Source: Deinococcus aestuarii
GTDB taxonomy: Bacteria > Deinococcota > Deinococci > Deinococcales > Deinococcaceae
DNA length: 64,000 bases
NCBI RefSeq assembly: GCF_018863415.1
Contig: NZ_JAHKSN010000002.1
Span: 310,001 to 374,000, forward strand
Direction of reading: 5' to 3'
Shown here piece by piece: positions 1-12,967 of the stretch. The notes beneath the pieces were generated by a model, which was given only the letters and a program-made list of their open reading frames with translations, did no database searches and was not told where the DNA came from. How positions within the stretch are numbered: the stretch's first letter is position 1; each line of letters starts with the position of its first letter. The translations under genes were made by a program, and so were the position numbers.

Positions 1-855
1 CAGCCGCTTCCAGATGAAGGCGATGGCGTCCAACCGGAAGACCTCGACCCCCCGGTTGGCGAGGTACAGGATCAGGTCGGCGAACTCCAGGAAGACATCC
101 GGGTTGGCCCAGTTCAGGTCCCACTGGTAGGCGTTGAAGGTGGTCCAGACCCAGCCCCCCGCCGCGTCGTCGTAAGAGAAGTTGCCCGGCGCGAAGTCGG
201 GGAAGACCTCGGGGAGGGTCCGCTCGTAGGCGTCGGGCCTCTCGCGGTCGGGGAAGATGTGGAAGTAGTCGCGGTACTTGGAGTCTCCCGCACGGGCTTT
301 TTCCGCCCACTCGTGCTCGCGGGCCACGTGGTTGAGCACGAGGTCGAGGACGAGGCTGACGCCGCGCTCACGCAACCCCCGCGCCAGGGCCGAGAGGTCG
401 TCCATCGTGCCCAGGTCGTCCCGCACCGCGCGGTAGTCCTGCACCGCGTAACCGCCGTCGTTCTCGCCCGCGCGGGGCTTGAGGAGGGGCATCAGGTGGA
501 GGTACTTCACCCCGAGGCCCTGGAGGTAGTCGAGGTGTTCGCCCACGCCCCTCAGGGTCCCAGCGAAGCGGTCCGCATAGGTGACGTACCCGATCATGTC
601 GGGGGACTGGAGCCAGTCGGGGCGCAGCAGCCGCGCTTCGTCGAGCCTGCGCAGGTCGGCGGGGCGGGCGTGGTAGGCGTGGAGCATGACCTCGGTCAGG
701 CGGTCGAAGAGCGCGTCCGCCCGGTCCCCGTATACGGCGCGCAGGCTCCCTTGCAGGTCGTCTCCGTACCGCTCCAGGCGCAGGAGGAACGTATCGGCGT
801 CACGGTCGTCGTCGAACGCGGTCCGCAGCCGCGCCCCCAGGTCTGACTTGAGCAC
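1..855 (-). CDS. Amylosucrase (GH13), C-terminus beyond left edge
   Basis: Transfers glucosyl units from sucrose to make amylose-like alpha-1,4-glucan, releasing fructose; cytoplasmic. The visible 285 residues are the helical N-domain and the first part of the GH13 barrel. They include the amylosucrase stretch [19 protein letters not shown] and conserved region II with the nucleophile Asp ([13 protein letters not shown]). The general acid Glu and region IV lie outside the window. GTG at 855 is chosen because a TATCCT -10 box (862-867 in reverse) ends 6 nt before it, the leaderless pattern. Residue order matches the Deinococcus amylosucrases as I remember them. Family is secure; product specificity is inferred. 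Confidence 0.9.
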   Translation of the reverse strand, partial: MLKSDLGARLRTAFDDDRDADTFLLRLERYGDDLQGSLRAVYGDRADALFDRLTEVMLHAYHARPADLRRLDEARLLRPDWLQSPDMIGYVTYADRFAGTLRGVGEHLDYLQGLGVKYLHLMPLLKPRAGENDGGYAVQDYRAVRDDLGTMDDLSALARGLRERGVSLVLDLVLNHVAREHEWAEKARAGDSKYRDYFHIFPDRERPDAYERTLPEVFPDFAPGNFSYDDAAGGWVWTTFNAYQWDLNWANPDVFLEFADLILYLANRGVEVFRLDAIAFIWKRL

Positions 856-904
856 CTGCCCAGGATAGCCGGAAGTGGGAACGGTTCCACCAGCGGGACC
901 CCTT

Positions 905-1372
905 CTATCCCCGCACCTCCGACCGCACCTCCATCAGCGCGCGGCCCAGCAGGTTCTCGCCCCAGATGCGGCGGTGCGCCTCCGCCTCCCCTTCCGAAAA
1001 GCCGATCCCCCAGATGCGGTCGGTGGGTGAGGCTTCGACGAGGAGGGCGTCTCCCGTGTCGAGCAAGACGGCGCGCAGCCCATCGTTCTGCCCGAACTTC
1101 AGCCGAAGCATGTCGAGCGCCACGCCGTACCGCTTACGCGCCCACACGCCGTCGTCGTAGGGGGTGACGCGGCGGCCCAGCGCCTTGCATTCCGCCGGGG
1201 TGCGGGCGGCGAGGATGGCGGCAACCCGTTCCTCATCGCCGAAGAGCCGGGCCTTACGGGTCATCAGGTACTGCTCGGCCCAGCGGTAGGTCACGCCGTC
1301 CTCTGTAAAGACACTGAGATGGAAGTTCGAGAAGGGGTGGGCGGTGCGGTAGAAGTACACGGTGTCCGGCAT
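905..1372 (-). CDS. NADAR family (YbiA-like) protein
   Basis: A 155-residue single-domain protein. It opens with [18 protein letters not shown] and contains [18 protein letters not shown] and a C-terminal [14 protein letters not shown], the conserved NADAR blocks. NADAR proteins are N-glycosidases; some act on ADP-ribosylated nucleic acid or riboflavin intermediates. The substrate here is unknown. ATG 1372 is preferred over an upstream in-frame ATG at 1429 because the family starts with this Tyr-rich strand; a weak GGAAGG lies 9 nt upstream. It is the gene before amylosucrase on the same strand, but amylosucrase has its own promoter, so I do not infer an operon. Confidence 0.85.
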   Translation of the reverse strand: MPDTVYFYRTAHPFSNFHLSVFTEDGVTYRWAEQYLMTRKARLFGDEERVAAILAARTPAECKALGRRVTPYDDGVWARKRYGVALDMLRLKFGQNDGLRAVLLDTGDALLVEASPTDRIWGIGFSEGEAEAHRRIWGENLLGRALMEVRSEVRG

Positions 1373-1480
1373 GGGAGAAAGCCTTCCAGACCGGGCTGGG
1401 AAACACATCTGCCAAGCGGGGTAGGCCAACGGGAAGAGGGCGGCGAGGTCTCCCCCACCGCCCTCCCCGTATGGCTGGTG

Positions 1481-1765
1481 TTACTGCACCTGATCGCGGC
1501 TGACGTTGAGGTACACCGCCACGTCGTCCATGCTCTCGACCTGCGAGAGGGGCACGTAGTGGTGCTGGCCGTCGGGGCTGTCGGTGCGGGTCAGCTTGAG
1601 CTGGTCACCCTCCACATGGTCCACCGTGCCGACGTGCTCGCCGTTCATGTCCTTGACCTGCATGTGCTCACCCTGGGCCTCCAGCCGTTCGCGGAGGTTC
1701 TGGTCGATCCGGTCGTCGATCTGGTTGGCGACGCTCTGGTCGTTTTGCCCGTCGTTCTGAGTCAT
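1481..1765 (-). CDS. DUF2171 domain protein
   Basis: 94 residues, acidic and Gln/Asp-rich at the N-terminus. A DUF2171-type block follows ([20 protein letters not shown], then [19 protein letters not shown]). Such domains resemble PRC-barrel folds; no molecular function is established. Leaderless: TAGGCT (1772-1777 in reverse) ends 6 nt before ATG 1765. Monocistronic by spacing. Confidence 0.8.
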   Translation of the reverse strand: MTQNDGQNDQSVANQIDDRIDQNLRERLEAQGEHMQVKDMNGEHVGTVDHVEGDQLKLTRTDSPDGQHHYVPLSQVESMDDVAVYLNVSRDQVQ

Positions 1766-1823
1766 GCGCGTAGCCTACGGGGCCCCTGCGGCGAATCAGA
1801 TGACAGTCAGGTAGGGGGGACGG

Positions 1824-2651
1824 TCACCCAACGTTGGGGGAATCTCCATGTACCCCCGGCCGACCCCAGCCCACCTCGGCGGCCAGATTCCGCACGGCCT
1901 CCACGTCCAGCGCCGCGAGCGCCAGGTTGACCCGAGCTGCGAAGTTATGTGGAGCCCCCGGCAATGCCCCCGCCAGCGCGACCGCCCCCTTCTCGTTCAG
2001 AATCCAGGCCCGCTCCCGCGCGCAGAGGGTCTGCACCAGCGCCATGACGGCCTGGTACATGCGCCCCTGCGCGTCATGCACGTCGCCGCGTTTCAGGCCC
2101 CCCACCGCGCCGTCCAGCCAGAAGCCGGGTTGCCAGCCGTAGTGCCCTTCGAGGGCTTGAGCGAGGGGCGCCGGGTAGCCTCCGAGCCGTACCTTCAGCC
2201 GCTCCAACTTGCCTTCCGGGTCGTGGAGGAGGACTCCCGTCGCCAGTTCCGCCGCGTAGTGGTGCCCGTGGATGCCGTGGGGGTGCCCTGGTTGCGCGTG
2301 CAGGCTGACCCGTCCGGCCAGCGCGCCCTTCACACTTTGTTCGACCCGCCCGAGTTCCCGGTAGATGAAGTCCACCCGCTGCCCCCCCACCGTCAGCCAC
2401 GCGCCGCCGTCCACCCACGGGCCCCAGCCGCCGGGCGGGGTGGCTGAGGCCGTGCCCGAGTCGTCCAGATCACGGCACAGGGCGCCCAGCGCGGTCAGGT
2501 CGAAGGGGGACGCGGCGTCGTAGGCGAGGCCCAGGTCGAGGTCGGGGCGGGCGTTGCCGCGGGCGTGCGAGCCGCCGAGGGAGACGGCGACCACGCCGGG
2601 AACCTGCGCGACCTGGGCGGCGATGGTGCGGGCGAGGTCGGGAACGGTCAC
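1824..2651 (-). CDS. Nucleotidyltransferase domain protein
   Basis: 275 residues. The N-terminal third has the Pol-beta nucleotidyltransferase signature GGSHARGNARPDLDLGLAYD, where the GS and the DxD pair bind nucleotide and metal. A long helical region follows, like DUF4037-type or kanamycin nucleotidyltransferase-like proteins. The substrate cannot be told. It starts 15 nt downstream of the VOC gene stop with a GAGGG ribosome site, so the two are probably co-transcribed. Confidence 0.8.
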   Translation of the reverse strand: MTVPDLARTIAAQVAQVPGVVAVSLGGSHARGNARPDLDLGLAYDAASPFDLTALGALCRDLDDSGTASATPPGGWGPWVDGGAWLTVGGQRVDFIYRELGRVEQSVKGALAGRVSLHAQPGHPHGIHGHHYAAELATGVLLHDPEGKLERLKVRLGGYPAPLAQALEGHYGWQPGFWLDGAVGGLKRGDVHDAQGRMYQAVMALVQTLCARERAWILNEKGAVALAGALPGAPHNFAARVNLALAALDVEAVRNLAAEVGWGRPGVHGDSPNVG

Positions 2652-2666
2652 GCCCTCATTCTCGCC

Positions 2667-3011
2667 TCAATCCTTCTGCACCACGCAAAAGCGGTTGCCG
2701 TCGGGGTCGGCCAGCACCACGTAGTCGGCCTCCGGCTCGTAGCGCCAGTCCACGCGGGTTGCCCCCAGCGCCAGTAAGCGCTCGACCTCCGCCGCCTGAT
2801 CCTCGGCATAGAGGTCGAGGTGGTGGCGCCGCGCCTTCTCGGAATCCACGAGGTCGAGGGCCAGTTGAACGCCCGGTCCCTCCCGGGGCACCAGAACGGC
2901 CCAGTCCTCGTCGGGTTCGTTGCGGAGGCGGTAGTCCAGCGCCCGCGTCCAGAACAGGATGGCCCTGGGCACGTCGCGCACGCCCCAGACGATGGAGCCG
3001 ATTCTGAGCAT
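2667..3011 (-). CDS. VOC (glyoxalase/bleomycin-resistance) family protein
   Basis: 114 residues with a full VOC fold: a WGVRDVPRAILFWTRALDYR opening strand-helix, then DLVDSEKARRHHLDLYAED, and an ending YVVLADPDGNRFCVVQKD with the usual His/Glu-type metal positions. The substrate is unknown. Leaderless: TAAGCT (3018-3023 in reverse) ends 6 nt before ATG 3011. It heads a short unit with the nucleotidyltransferase gene. Confidence 0.85.
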   Translation of the reverse strand: MLRIGSIVWGVRDVPRAILFWTRALDYRLRNEPDEDWAVLVPREGPGVQLALDLVDSEKARRHHLDLYAEDQAAEVERLLALGATRVDWRYEPEADYVVLADPDGNRFCVVQKD

Positions 3012-3102
3012 GGGCGCAGCTTAACAGCCCCGCCATTCGGCCTGCCGTGTGGGCCAGGCGGCGGATTCAGCCCGCCTCCCCCGCCCCGCTATGATGGCCG
3101 TT

Positions 3103-4581
<1,479 letters not shown>

Positions 4582-4587
4582 GGGAGC

Positions 4588-4620
4588 GGTCAGCCATCAG
4601 CTTTCAGCAGTCAGCAGGAG
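4588..4620 (+). repeat. GGTCAGCCATCAGC-type dispersed repeat, copy 1
   Basis: A 33-nt sequence built on CAGC/TCAGC units. A second copy with 30 of 33 positions identical lies reversed at 37957-37989, inside the paaC 5' end. A shorter related stretch (GGTCAGCTCTCAGCCGTCAG) sits near 25771-25790, after the sugar ABC operon. Function unknown. Confidence 0.6.
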
Positions 4621-4649
4621 GGCCGTCCAATCCGCCGGATGGCTCTTTT
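4618..4649 (+). terminator. Probable proS terminator
   Basis: GAGGGCCGTCC (4618-4628) pairs, with a few G-U pairs, with GGATGGCTCTT (4637-4647), and the 3' side runs into TTTT. It lies 37 nt after the proS stop. The stretch just before it (4588-4620) is a copy of a dispersed repeat. Confidence 0.55.
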
Positions 4650-4681
4650 GCTGTTGTCGGAGGAAAACCTAGGCTGGCCGC

Positions 4682-5149
4682 ATGAGCACCGTCCGCCCCT
4701 TCACCTCCGCCGACCGTGACGCCTGCCTCGTCCTCTTCGACTCAAACGTGCCCGGGTTCTTTGTGCCGCAGGAGCGGGCGGAGTTCGAGGAGTGGCTGGG
4801 TCAGCCCTTCGATTCCGGCGAGTACGGCGAATATTTCGTGCTGGAGGACGGGGGAAGGGTCGTGGCGTGCGGCGGCGTGTGGCTCGACCCGCAGCATCCG
4901 GAGCGTCCGGCGGGCTTCAGTTGGGGCATGGTCGCGCGGGACGCCCACCGTCGGGGCTACGGGTCGGCGCTGTTGCACTTCCGGCTGGGGCGCCTGCGGG
5001 AACTGGGGGCGCGGGAGGTTCATCTGGACACCAGCCAGCACACCGCGCCCTTTTACGCCCGCTTCGGCTTCCGGGAGGTGCGGCGCGTGCCGGACAGCTA
5101 TGGCCCGGGCCTGGACCGGGTGGACCTGGTGGCGGAACTGGGCGGGTAG
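4682..5149 (+). CDS. GNAT family N-acetyltransferase
   Basis: 155 residues spanning a complete GNAT fold. The acetyl-CoA binding segment is GMVARDAHRRGYGSALLHF (motif A, R/QxxGxG/A type), followed by VHLDTSQHTAPFYARFGF (motif B). The acceptor is unknown. Leaderless: TAGGCT (4670-4675) ends 6 nt before ATG 4682. No operon partner: the next gene has its own promoter after about 240 nt in which I see no supported gene. Confidence 0.85.
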   Translation: MSTVRPFTSADRDACLVLFDSNVPGFFVPQERAEFEEWLGQPFDSGEYGEYFVLEDGGRVVACGGVWLDPQHPERPAGFSWGMVARDAHRRGYGSALLHFRLGRLRELGAREVHLDTSQHTAPFYARFGFREVRRVPDSYGPGLDRVDLVAELGG

Positions 5150-5389
5150 TCGGACGCGTGAGGGCCAAGTCCCCCGCAGAAGTGGCCGCCCAGGACGGCA
5201 CCGACCACAACCTGCACGGCCGTCCGGCGCTGCCACGTCTGACCGAAGGGGAGCGGGGCCGCGTCCGGGAGGCCCTGCGGCGGGCGCTGGTTTCCCGGTT
5301 CCGGGCGGGGACCCAAGCGGGTGACCCTGATCGGCGCCGGGCGGGAGGGACGGCCTGGGATAAGCACGGGCACGCTCTATCCTGGCCCG

Positions 5390-6043
<654 letters not shown>

Positions 6044-6143
6044 CCTTCAGCGTGCGTGACTGGGCGTCGTGCCTGGAGTGCGGGGCGCTGGCCTCCGTCA
6101 CCGTGCCTACCGGGGGGCGGCACGGCTCTCGTAACCTGGCCCT

Positions 6144-7094
6144 GTGACGCCCAGTCCCTTCGATCCAGCGCTCGCCTCCAGGGCGATCACCACCTTCGGG
6201 CTCCCGGACGCTCGCCTGACCCTGCTGGGGGTCAGCGACAACACCGTCCTCCGCGTGGATACGCCCACAGGCGACCCGCTCGTCTTGCGGCTGCATACCG
6301 CCCCCGACCTCGGTGCCCGCGCCGTCACGTCCGAACTCGTGTGGCTCGACTCGCTCGGCGGGGTCGGCGATGGGGTCTTCCCGCGACCCCGCCGCAGCCT
6401 CTCGGGCGAAGGGCTGGTCGAACTCGGCGGCCCGGGTAGGACCCCCTTCGCGTCCCTGTTGACGTGGGTCCCGGGCGACGTGATCGGTGGGCCATTGAAC
6501 GTAGTGCAGGCGCGACAGGCGGGCGGGCTCCTTGCCGCACTGCACCGCCACGCCGAAGCCTTCGTGCCCCCCGAGGGGTTCGAGCGCCCCACCTACGACC
6601 TCGCCTCCTTCCGCCGCCACTGGGAGAACATGCAGACGTTGCTCGGGCCAGCCCGGGTGACGGATCGGGAGGCCGCGACCATTGAGGCGAGCTGGCCGAC
6701 CTTCGAGGCCCTGCTCGAACCCCTGCACAACGTGCCGGGCGGCTTCGGCCTGATCCACGGCGACGCGCACCCCGGCAACCTCTTGTGGGACGGCAAAACC
6801 CTGCGCATCATCGACTTCGGGCGACTGGGCTGGGGAGCGTACCTGTACGACATCGCCTACGCCGTGCTGGACTTCGGGCCCGCCGAGCGCGCCGCGTTGA
6901 TGGAGGGCTACCGGAGCGTCAGGGGTCTGCCCGGAGGGGTCGAACCCTCCATCAGGGCGCTGACGGACCTGTCGGCGCTCGACAATCTGGCGTTCCTCGC
7001 GCGTCAACCCCACGAACACGAGTTCGTCCTTAAAGCCTTGCCATCCGTCGTGGAGGCCATCGCCCGACTGACGGCTGAGCGACCCGCGACCTGA
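6144..7094 (+). CDS. Phosphotransferase (APH/choline-kinase-like fold)
   Basis: 316 residues with a protein-kinase-like fold. The catalytic loop is GLIHGDAHPGNLLWD (HxDxxxxN), and the metal-binding motif is LRIIDFGRLGWG (DFG-type). A Lys/Arg-type N-lobe is less clear. Such proteins phosphorylate small hydroxylated molecules or proteins (SrkA, homoserine kinase II, aminoglycoside kinases); the substrate is unknown. Leaderless: TAACCT (6132-6137) ends 6 nt before GTG 6144. Confidence 0.8.
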   Translation: MTPSPFDPALASRAITTFGLPDARLTLLGVSDNTVLRVDTPTGDPLVLRLHTAPDLGARAVTSELVWLDSLGGVGDGVFPRPRRSLSGEGLVELGGPGRTPFASLLTWVPGDVIGGPLNVVQARQAGGLLAALHRHAEAFVPPEGFERPTYDLASFRRHWENMQTLLGPARVTDREAATIEASWPTFEALLEPLHNVPGGFGLIHGDAHPGNLLWDGKTLRIIDFGRLGWGAYLYDIAYAVLDFGPAERAALMEGYRSVRGLPGGVEPSIRALTDLSALDNLAFLARQPHEHEFVLKALPSVVEAIARLTAERPAT

Positions 7095-7140
7095 TTCACA
7101 GGGTGCCCAGGCCGCTCGACGTGTGACCGGCCACCGCCCG

Positions 7141-7584
7141 TCACCGATCACTCGCCATCAGGTACACCCCGGCCAGCAGCACCAGCACGCCCACCCACCC
7201 GCGCCACCCGTGCGGCTCCCGGAAGGCCAGGGCGCTGAACAGGAAGATGAAGGCGAGGCTCAGGCGGTCGAGCGCGGCGACTCCGGCAGTCGGCCCGGTC
7301 TTGAGCGCCGCGAAGTACGCCAGCCACGAGCCCGCCCCGCTCATCCCCGCCAGGACGATGAAGAGCCATGCCCGCCCGCTGAGGTCCGTCTTTCCGCTCA
7401 GGAGGGGTCCCAGTTGCCCGGTTCCGAACGCCACCGCCACCATCACCAGCGCCATGATGACCGCGCGCAGGGCCGTGGCGAGGGTCGGGTTCACGCCCTC
7501 CAGCCCCAGCTTGCCGAAGACGGTGACCCCCGCCCCACCGAGGGCGGCGAGCAGGCCGAGGGCGATCCATCCGGGGGAGTTCAT
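7141..7584 (-). CDS. EamA/DMT-superfamily small membrane protein
   Basis: 147 residues, five hydrophobic helices, one EamA repeat: [35 protein letters not shown] and [21 protein letters not shown] half-size member of the drug/metabolite transporter superfamily, probably working as a dimer. Substrate unknown. It is divergent from the leuS leader; the two starts are about 70 nt apart. Confidence 0.8.
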   Translation of the reverse strand: MNSPGWIALGLLAALGGAGVTVFGKLGLEGVNPTLATALRAVIMALVMVAVAFGTGQLGPLLSGKTDLSGRAWLFIVLAGMSGAGSWLAYFAALKTGPTAGVAALDRLSLAFIFLFSALAFREPHGWRGWVGVLVLLAGVYLMASDR

Positions 7585-7656
7585 GTGCGCATGATGCGCC
7601 CGGCCTCCGCCATTCGGCCCTTTCCCCCAGCCCCCGACTCCTTTACACTGGGGGGC

Positions 7657-7698
7657 GTGATCCGCTCTGCGCTTACCACCCGGGGACGCCTCGCCTAG
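7657..7698 (+). CDS. Putative leaderless leader peptide of leuS (13 aa)
   Basis: GTG ATC CGC TCT GCG CTT and onward to TAG 7696-7698 encodes [19 protein letters not shown] (7644-7649) ends 7 nt before the GTG, the same leaderless arrangement as neighbouring genes, so the transcript would begin at this start codon. The last six codons overlap the 5' arm of a hairpin that competes with a terminator before leuS. The peptide has two Leu and three Arg codons. That it is translated and regulatory is inference. Confidence 0.55.
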   Translation: MIRSALTTRGRLA

Positions 7699-7751
7699 CC
7701 CAAGGGCCTGAGCGAGTCCGTCCCCGGCTGCGTATGGCCGGGGCGTTTTCT
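7680..7751 (+). promoter_or_regulatory. Putative transcription attenuator before leuS
   Basis: Two mutually exclusive structures are visible. Antiterminator: CCGGGGAC (7680-7687) with GTCCCCGG (7720-7727), plus inner CTCGC (7690-7694) with GCGAG (7712-7716). Terminator: CCCCGGC (7722-7728) with GCCGGGG (7737-7743), followed by CGTTTTCTT. They share CCCCGG at 7722-7727. The leader ORF covers the antiterminator 5' arm, so ribosome position could select the fold. Confidence 0.6.
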
Positions 7752-7772
7752 TGTTGCCAAGGAGTGACCCTT

Positions 7773-10238
<2,466 letters not shown>

Positions 10239-10246
10239 GGCCCTCA

Positions 10247-10282
10247 TGCCCCCGCCCTATCCACCGAGGCAGGGCGGGGGCA
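10247..10282 (+). terminator. leuS terminator hairpin
   Basis: TGCCCCCGCCCT (10247-10258) and AGGGCGGGGGCA (10271-10282) form a perfect 12-bp stem 9 nt after the leuS stop. The downstream CTTCCTCC is only weakly T-rich, so termination may be inefficient or factor-assisted. Confidence 0.55.
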
Positions 10283-10363
10283 CTTCCTCCAACAGAAGAC
10301 CGCCTGTTTGTCAAATACCACGGTCACGGAATTGGTGTGGGGTGGACGCTAGGGTGCCGCGTT

Positions 10364-10750
10364 ATGAGACGTTACGTGATCGCGGCGCTGGGAGCCCTCG
10401 CGCTGGATGGAGTCAATGCCGAGGCGGCAACCTACCGGCTGGCCCGGGTCAGCCATTACAACGCGGTTCGGGCCCAGACCGACCGCACGCCCCACATCTC
10501 GGCCTGCGGGCCCACGCGGCGCGGCCAGATCGCCCTGAGCCGCGACCTGCTGCGTCAGGTGGGCTGCGGGGCGCGTGTGCGCGTCACCGTGAACGGTCAC
10601 AGCCGGGTGTACGTGGTCAACGACACCATGAACAGCCGCTACCGCCGCACGGCCGACATCCTGGTCCGGGGCGTGGGCAACGCGCGCAAGCTCGGCGTGT
10701 CCAAGGGGACGCTGACCGTGCTCCGCAAGGGCACCCGCTACCGGGGCTGA
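10364..10750 (+). CDS. Exported 3D-domain protein
   Basis: 128 residues. An N-terminal signal-like segment (MRRYVIAALGALALDGVNAE) precedes a 3D/RlpA-like double-psi barrel: GQIALSRDLLRQVGCGARVR, then YVVNDTMNSRYRRTADI, carrying the three Asp that name the domain. Relatives are peptidoglycan-active or resuscitation-factor-type proteins; the activity here is inferred only. TAGGGT (10350-10355) ends 8 nt before the ATG, slightly longer than the other leaderless starts. Likely in the cell envelope. Confidence 0.75.
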   Translation: MRRYVIAALGALALDGVNAEAATYRLARVSHYNAVRAQTDRTPHISACGPTRRGQIALSRDLLRQVGCGARVRVTVNGHSRVYVVNDTMNSRYRRTADILVRGVGNARKLGVSKGTLTVLRKGTRYRG

Positions 10751-10794
10751 GCCGCGCCGGTCCTTTCCCGGCTCCGTCCACCCGGCTCCCGCGT

Positions 10795-10938
10795 TCACCA
10801 CGTGAGGCCGCCCTCCGAGGAGTCCTCCGGGAGGAGGTCGGCGGGGGGCTCGTCTTGCGGCTCCTCGGGCACTTCCAGGGCCTCGCGGAGCAGTTGTACC
10901 TGCTCGGCATTCGCCTGGGCGTGGGCGTCTTCGGTCAT
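10795..10938 (-). CDS. Small acidic hypothetical protein
   Basis: 47 residues, strongly acidic (LREALEVPEEPQDEPPADLL), no recognisable domain. ATG 10938 overlaps the TGA of the ORF upstream by ATGA, suggesting coupling. Codon use fits the genome. Function unknown. Confidence 0.45.
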   Translation of the reverse strand: MTEDAHAQANAEQVQLLREALEVPEEPQDEPPADLLPEDSSEGGLTW

Positions 10939-11224
10939 GGGCCCCAGGGTGCCACACCCGGCGCCCGGACATGGCCGCATCTGCGGTGAGTTCGCTCCCC
11001 CTCCCCCACCGCTCGGCGGGGCGCGGCCCGCAAGGCGTCCAGGGCGGCACCCACCTCCGGCAGCTTCTCGAACTCGGTCCGCACGGCGAACTCCGGCCGG
11101 CACTCAAGGCTCACGAAGTCGTCCCGGTCGTCCCGGGCGAGGGCGGGCAGGGTGAGGCGCCGGGGTGAAGAGCACACCGCGGGCGGGTGGTGTCCAGGCT
11201 GTACTCGACGGGGTGTGGAATCAT
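10935..11224 (-). pseudogene. Possibly frameshifted hypothetical gene
   Basis: Two protein-like stretches lie in adjacent frames. ATG 11224 opens [16 protein letters not shown]. One frame over, after the run of C near 11160, comes RDDFVSLECRPEFAVRTEFE and LPEVGAALDALRA, ending in TGA overlapping the next ATG. Either the gene starts at GTG 11177 with 80 residues, or a one-base shift broke a longer gene. No family recognised. Confidence 0.35.
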
Positions 11225-11272
11225 GCGGCGATCTTTCGGCCCACGAGGCCGGGGGAATCTTCCCGGACGCCC

Positions 11273-11710
11273 TCAGTTCAGACGCCCGGGGCTCGGCGGC
11301 CCCTGGACCTCCTCACCCGCGTAGACGGCGGCCACGTCGCGCAGGAGGCGGCGGGCGAGGGCGATCAGGTCGTCTTCCGTGGTGCCCGTCAGGTGGAAGG
11401 CGCCGCGCCCGGCGTACTCGACCACGAAGGCCCCGCCCTCGCGCCGCACCCGGACGAGCACCTCGCACAGCCCCAGCCTCAGCCACGCGGCGTGCCAGCC
11501 GCCGGGGGGCACGGGCCGCAGGCGGTTGTGGGGATCGGGCGTGAAGTCGAGCGTGACGTTGTTCAGGGGCAATCCCGGGCCGCTCGCGGTGCGCAGGGCG
11601 TGGTAGAGGGCGTTCAGGAACGCCTCGCAGGCCCGCTGCTCGGCCTGCCGGGCGTCAGCGGCGCGGCGGATCACGGCTTGCAGGGCGTCGAAGTCGTTCA
11701 CGCGCCCCAT
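11273..11710 (-). CDS. Hypothetical protein, 145 aa
   Basis: Begins with a helical stretch ([20 protein letters not shown]) and ends with an alpha/beta segment ([20 protein letters not shown]). It has the composition of a small soluble protein. No motif recognised. An in-frame ATG also exists at 11719. Divergent from the LpxB-like gene with about 60 nt between starts. Confidence 0.6.
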   Translation of the reverse strand: MGRVNDFDALQAVIRRAADARQAEQRACEAFLNALYHALRTASGPGLPLNNVTLDFTPDPHNRLRPVPPGGWHAAWLRLGLCEVLVRVRREGGAFVVEYAGRGAFHLTGTTEDDLIALARRLLRDVAAVYAGEEVQGPPSPGRLN

Positions 11711-11770
11711 TCCTACCATGTGCCGGGGCCGACAAGTGACCCCCCGCCCGCTCCCGCTATCCTGCCCCGC

Positions 11771-12967
11771 GTGAACCCTTTCCCCTCCCGGCCCGCCTTT
11801 CTCGTCTCCAACGGCACGGCGGAGGACCTGATCGGGGCGCGGCTGCTGGGGCATCTGGGGACCGGGGCGCGGGCGCTTCCCCTCGTGGGCGCGGGCCGGG
11901 CCTACACGGGCGTGCCGGACGTGACCCGGTTGGGCGAGGAACTGCGGCTGCCCAGCGGGGGCTTTCCCTTCGGCAGCGCCGCGAACCTGCTCGCCGACCT
12001 GCGGGCGGGGCTCGTCGGCGCGTCGCTGCGGCAGTGGCGGGACGCCGGGCGGGCGGCGCGGGGGGCGGGCGCGGTCGTCGTCGTGGGGGACGCCTACGCG
12101 CTGATGGTGGGGACGCTGGCGGCGCGGGGGGCGGGGGTGCCCCTCGTCCACGTCCAGCCGCTGCTGAGCGCGCACTACCTGGAGGGGCTGGGGGTGCGCG
12201 GGGCCCTCTCCGAACTCAACGCCCTGGGCGCCAACCTCCCGATGCCCTACGAGCTGCGGCTGGCGAGGGGGGCGCGGGCGGTGTTCGTGCGGGACGAGGG
12301 GACGGCGCGGCATTACCGGGCGCGGGGGGTGCGGGCGCGCTGGGCGGGCAGCTTCGCGCTGGACGTGCTGCCCCCGCCCGAGCGGGACCTGTCGGCGCTG
12401 ACGGGGGGGCGCCCGGCTCTCGCCCTGTTGCCCGGCTCGCGGGAGGACCACCGGGAGAGCCTGCCCGTGATGCTGCGGGCGGCGGCGCGTCTCTCCGGCG
12501 TGACGGCCCTCGTCGCCTGGGCGCACGGGTGGGACGCCGTGACCCTGCCCGGCGGCTGGGCGCTGACGGTGGAGGACGACCGGACGGCCTGGGCGCGGGG
12601 GGAGGGGGCGCGCGTTCCCCTGCTGCGGGGCGCCTTCGGGGCGGTGGCGCGGGCGGCGGACGTGGCGGTCGGGACGGCGGGCACGGCGAACGAGCAACTG
12701 GCGGGGCTGGGGGTGCCCGTCGTGGCCTTTCCCACGGGCGGGCCGCAGTACACGGCGGGCTTCGCCCGGCGGCAGGGGCGGCTGCTGGGAGACGCGCTGA
12801 GCGTGGTCACCCCCGACCCGGAGGCGGTGGCGGCGGAGGTCCTGGCCCTCCTGCGGGACCCGGCGCGGCGGTCGCGGGCGGCGGTGGCGGGGCTGGGGCG
12901 GGTCGGCGCGGCGGGGGCGCTGCCCGTCATCGCCGCCGAGGTGCGGGGCCTGCTCGCGGCGTCCTAG
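11771..12967 (+). CDS. Lipid-A-disaccharide synthase-related glycosyltransferase
   Basis: 398 residues with a GT-B-like fold. The N-half has [20 protein letters not shown]; the C-half has [18 protein letters not shown] and [20 protein letters not shown], which resemble the LpxB sugar-nucleotide site. It fits the LpxB-related group found in cyanobacteria and Deinococcus, which make no classical lipid A, so the acceptor is probably another envelope lipid. Leaderless: TATCCT (11758-11763) ends 7 nt before GTG 11771. It converges on the deacetylase gene; the two TAG stops share the CTAG at 12964-12967. Confidence 0.75.
   Translation: MNPFPSRPAFLVSNGTAEDLIGARLLGHLGTGARALPLVGAGRAYTGVPDVTRLGEELRLPSGGFPFGSAANLLADLRAGLVGASLRQWRDAGRAARGAGAVVVVGDAYALMVGTLAARGAGVPLVHVQPLLSAHYLEGLGVRGALSELNALGANLPMPYELRLARGARAVFVRDEGTARHYRARGVRARWAGSFALDVLPPPERDLSALTGGRPALALLPGSREDHRESLPVMLRAAARLSGVTALVAWAHGWDAVTLPGGWALTVEDDRTAWARGEGARVPLLRGAFGAVARAADVAVGTAGTANEQLAGLGVPVVAFPTGGPQYTAGFARRQGRLLGDALSVVTPDPEAVAAEVLALLRDPARRSRAAVAGLGRVGAAGALPVIAAEVRGLLAAS

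Noticed and set aside
5158..5389. Possible gene starting at GTG 5158 between GNAT and DUF1345
   Set aside because: The frame runs on into the next gene, has no promoter or ribosome site, and the translation past about 60 codons is noise.
7680..7751. T-box riboswitch before leuS
   Set aside because: The leader is too short and lacks the conserved T-box sequence; a leader-peptide attenuator fits better.
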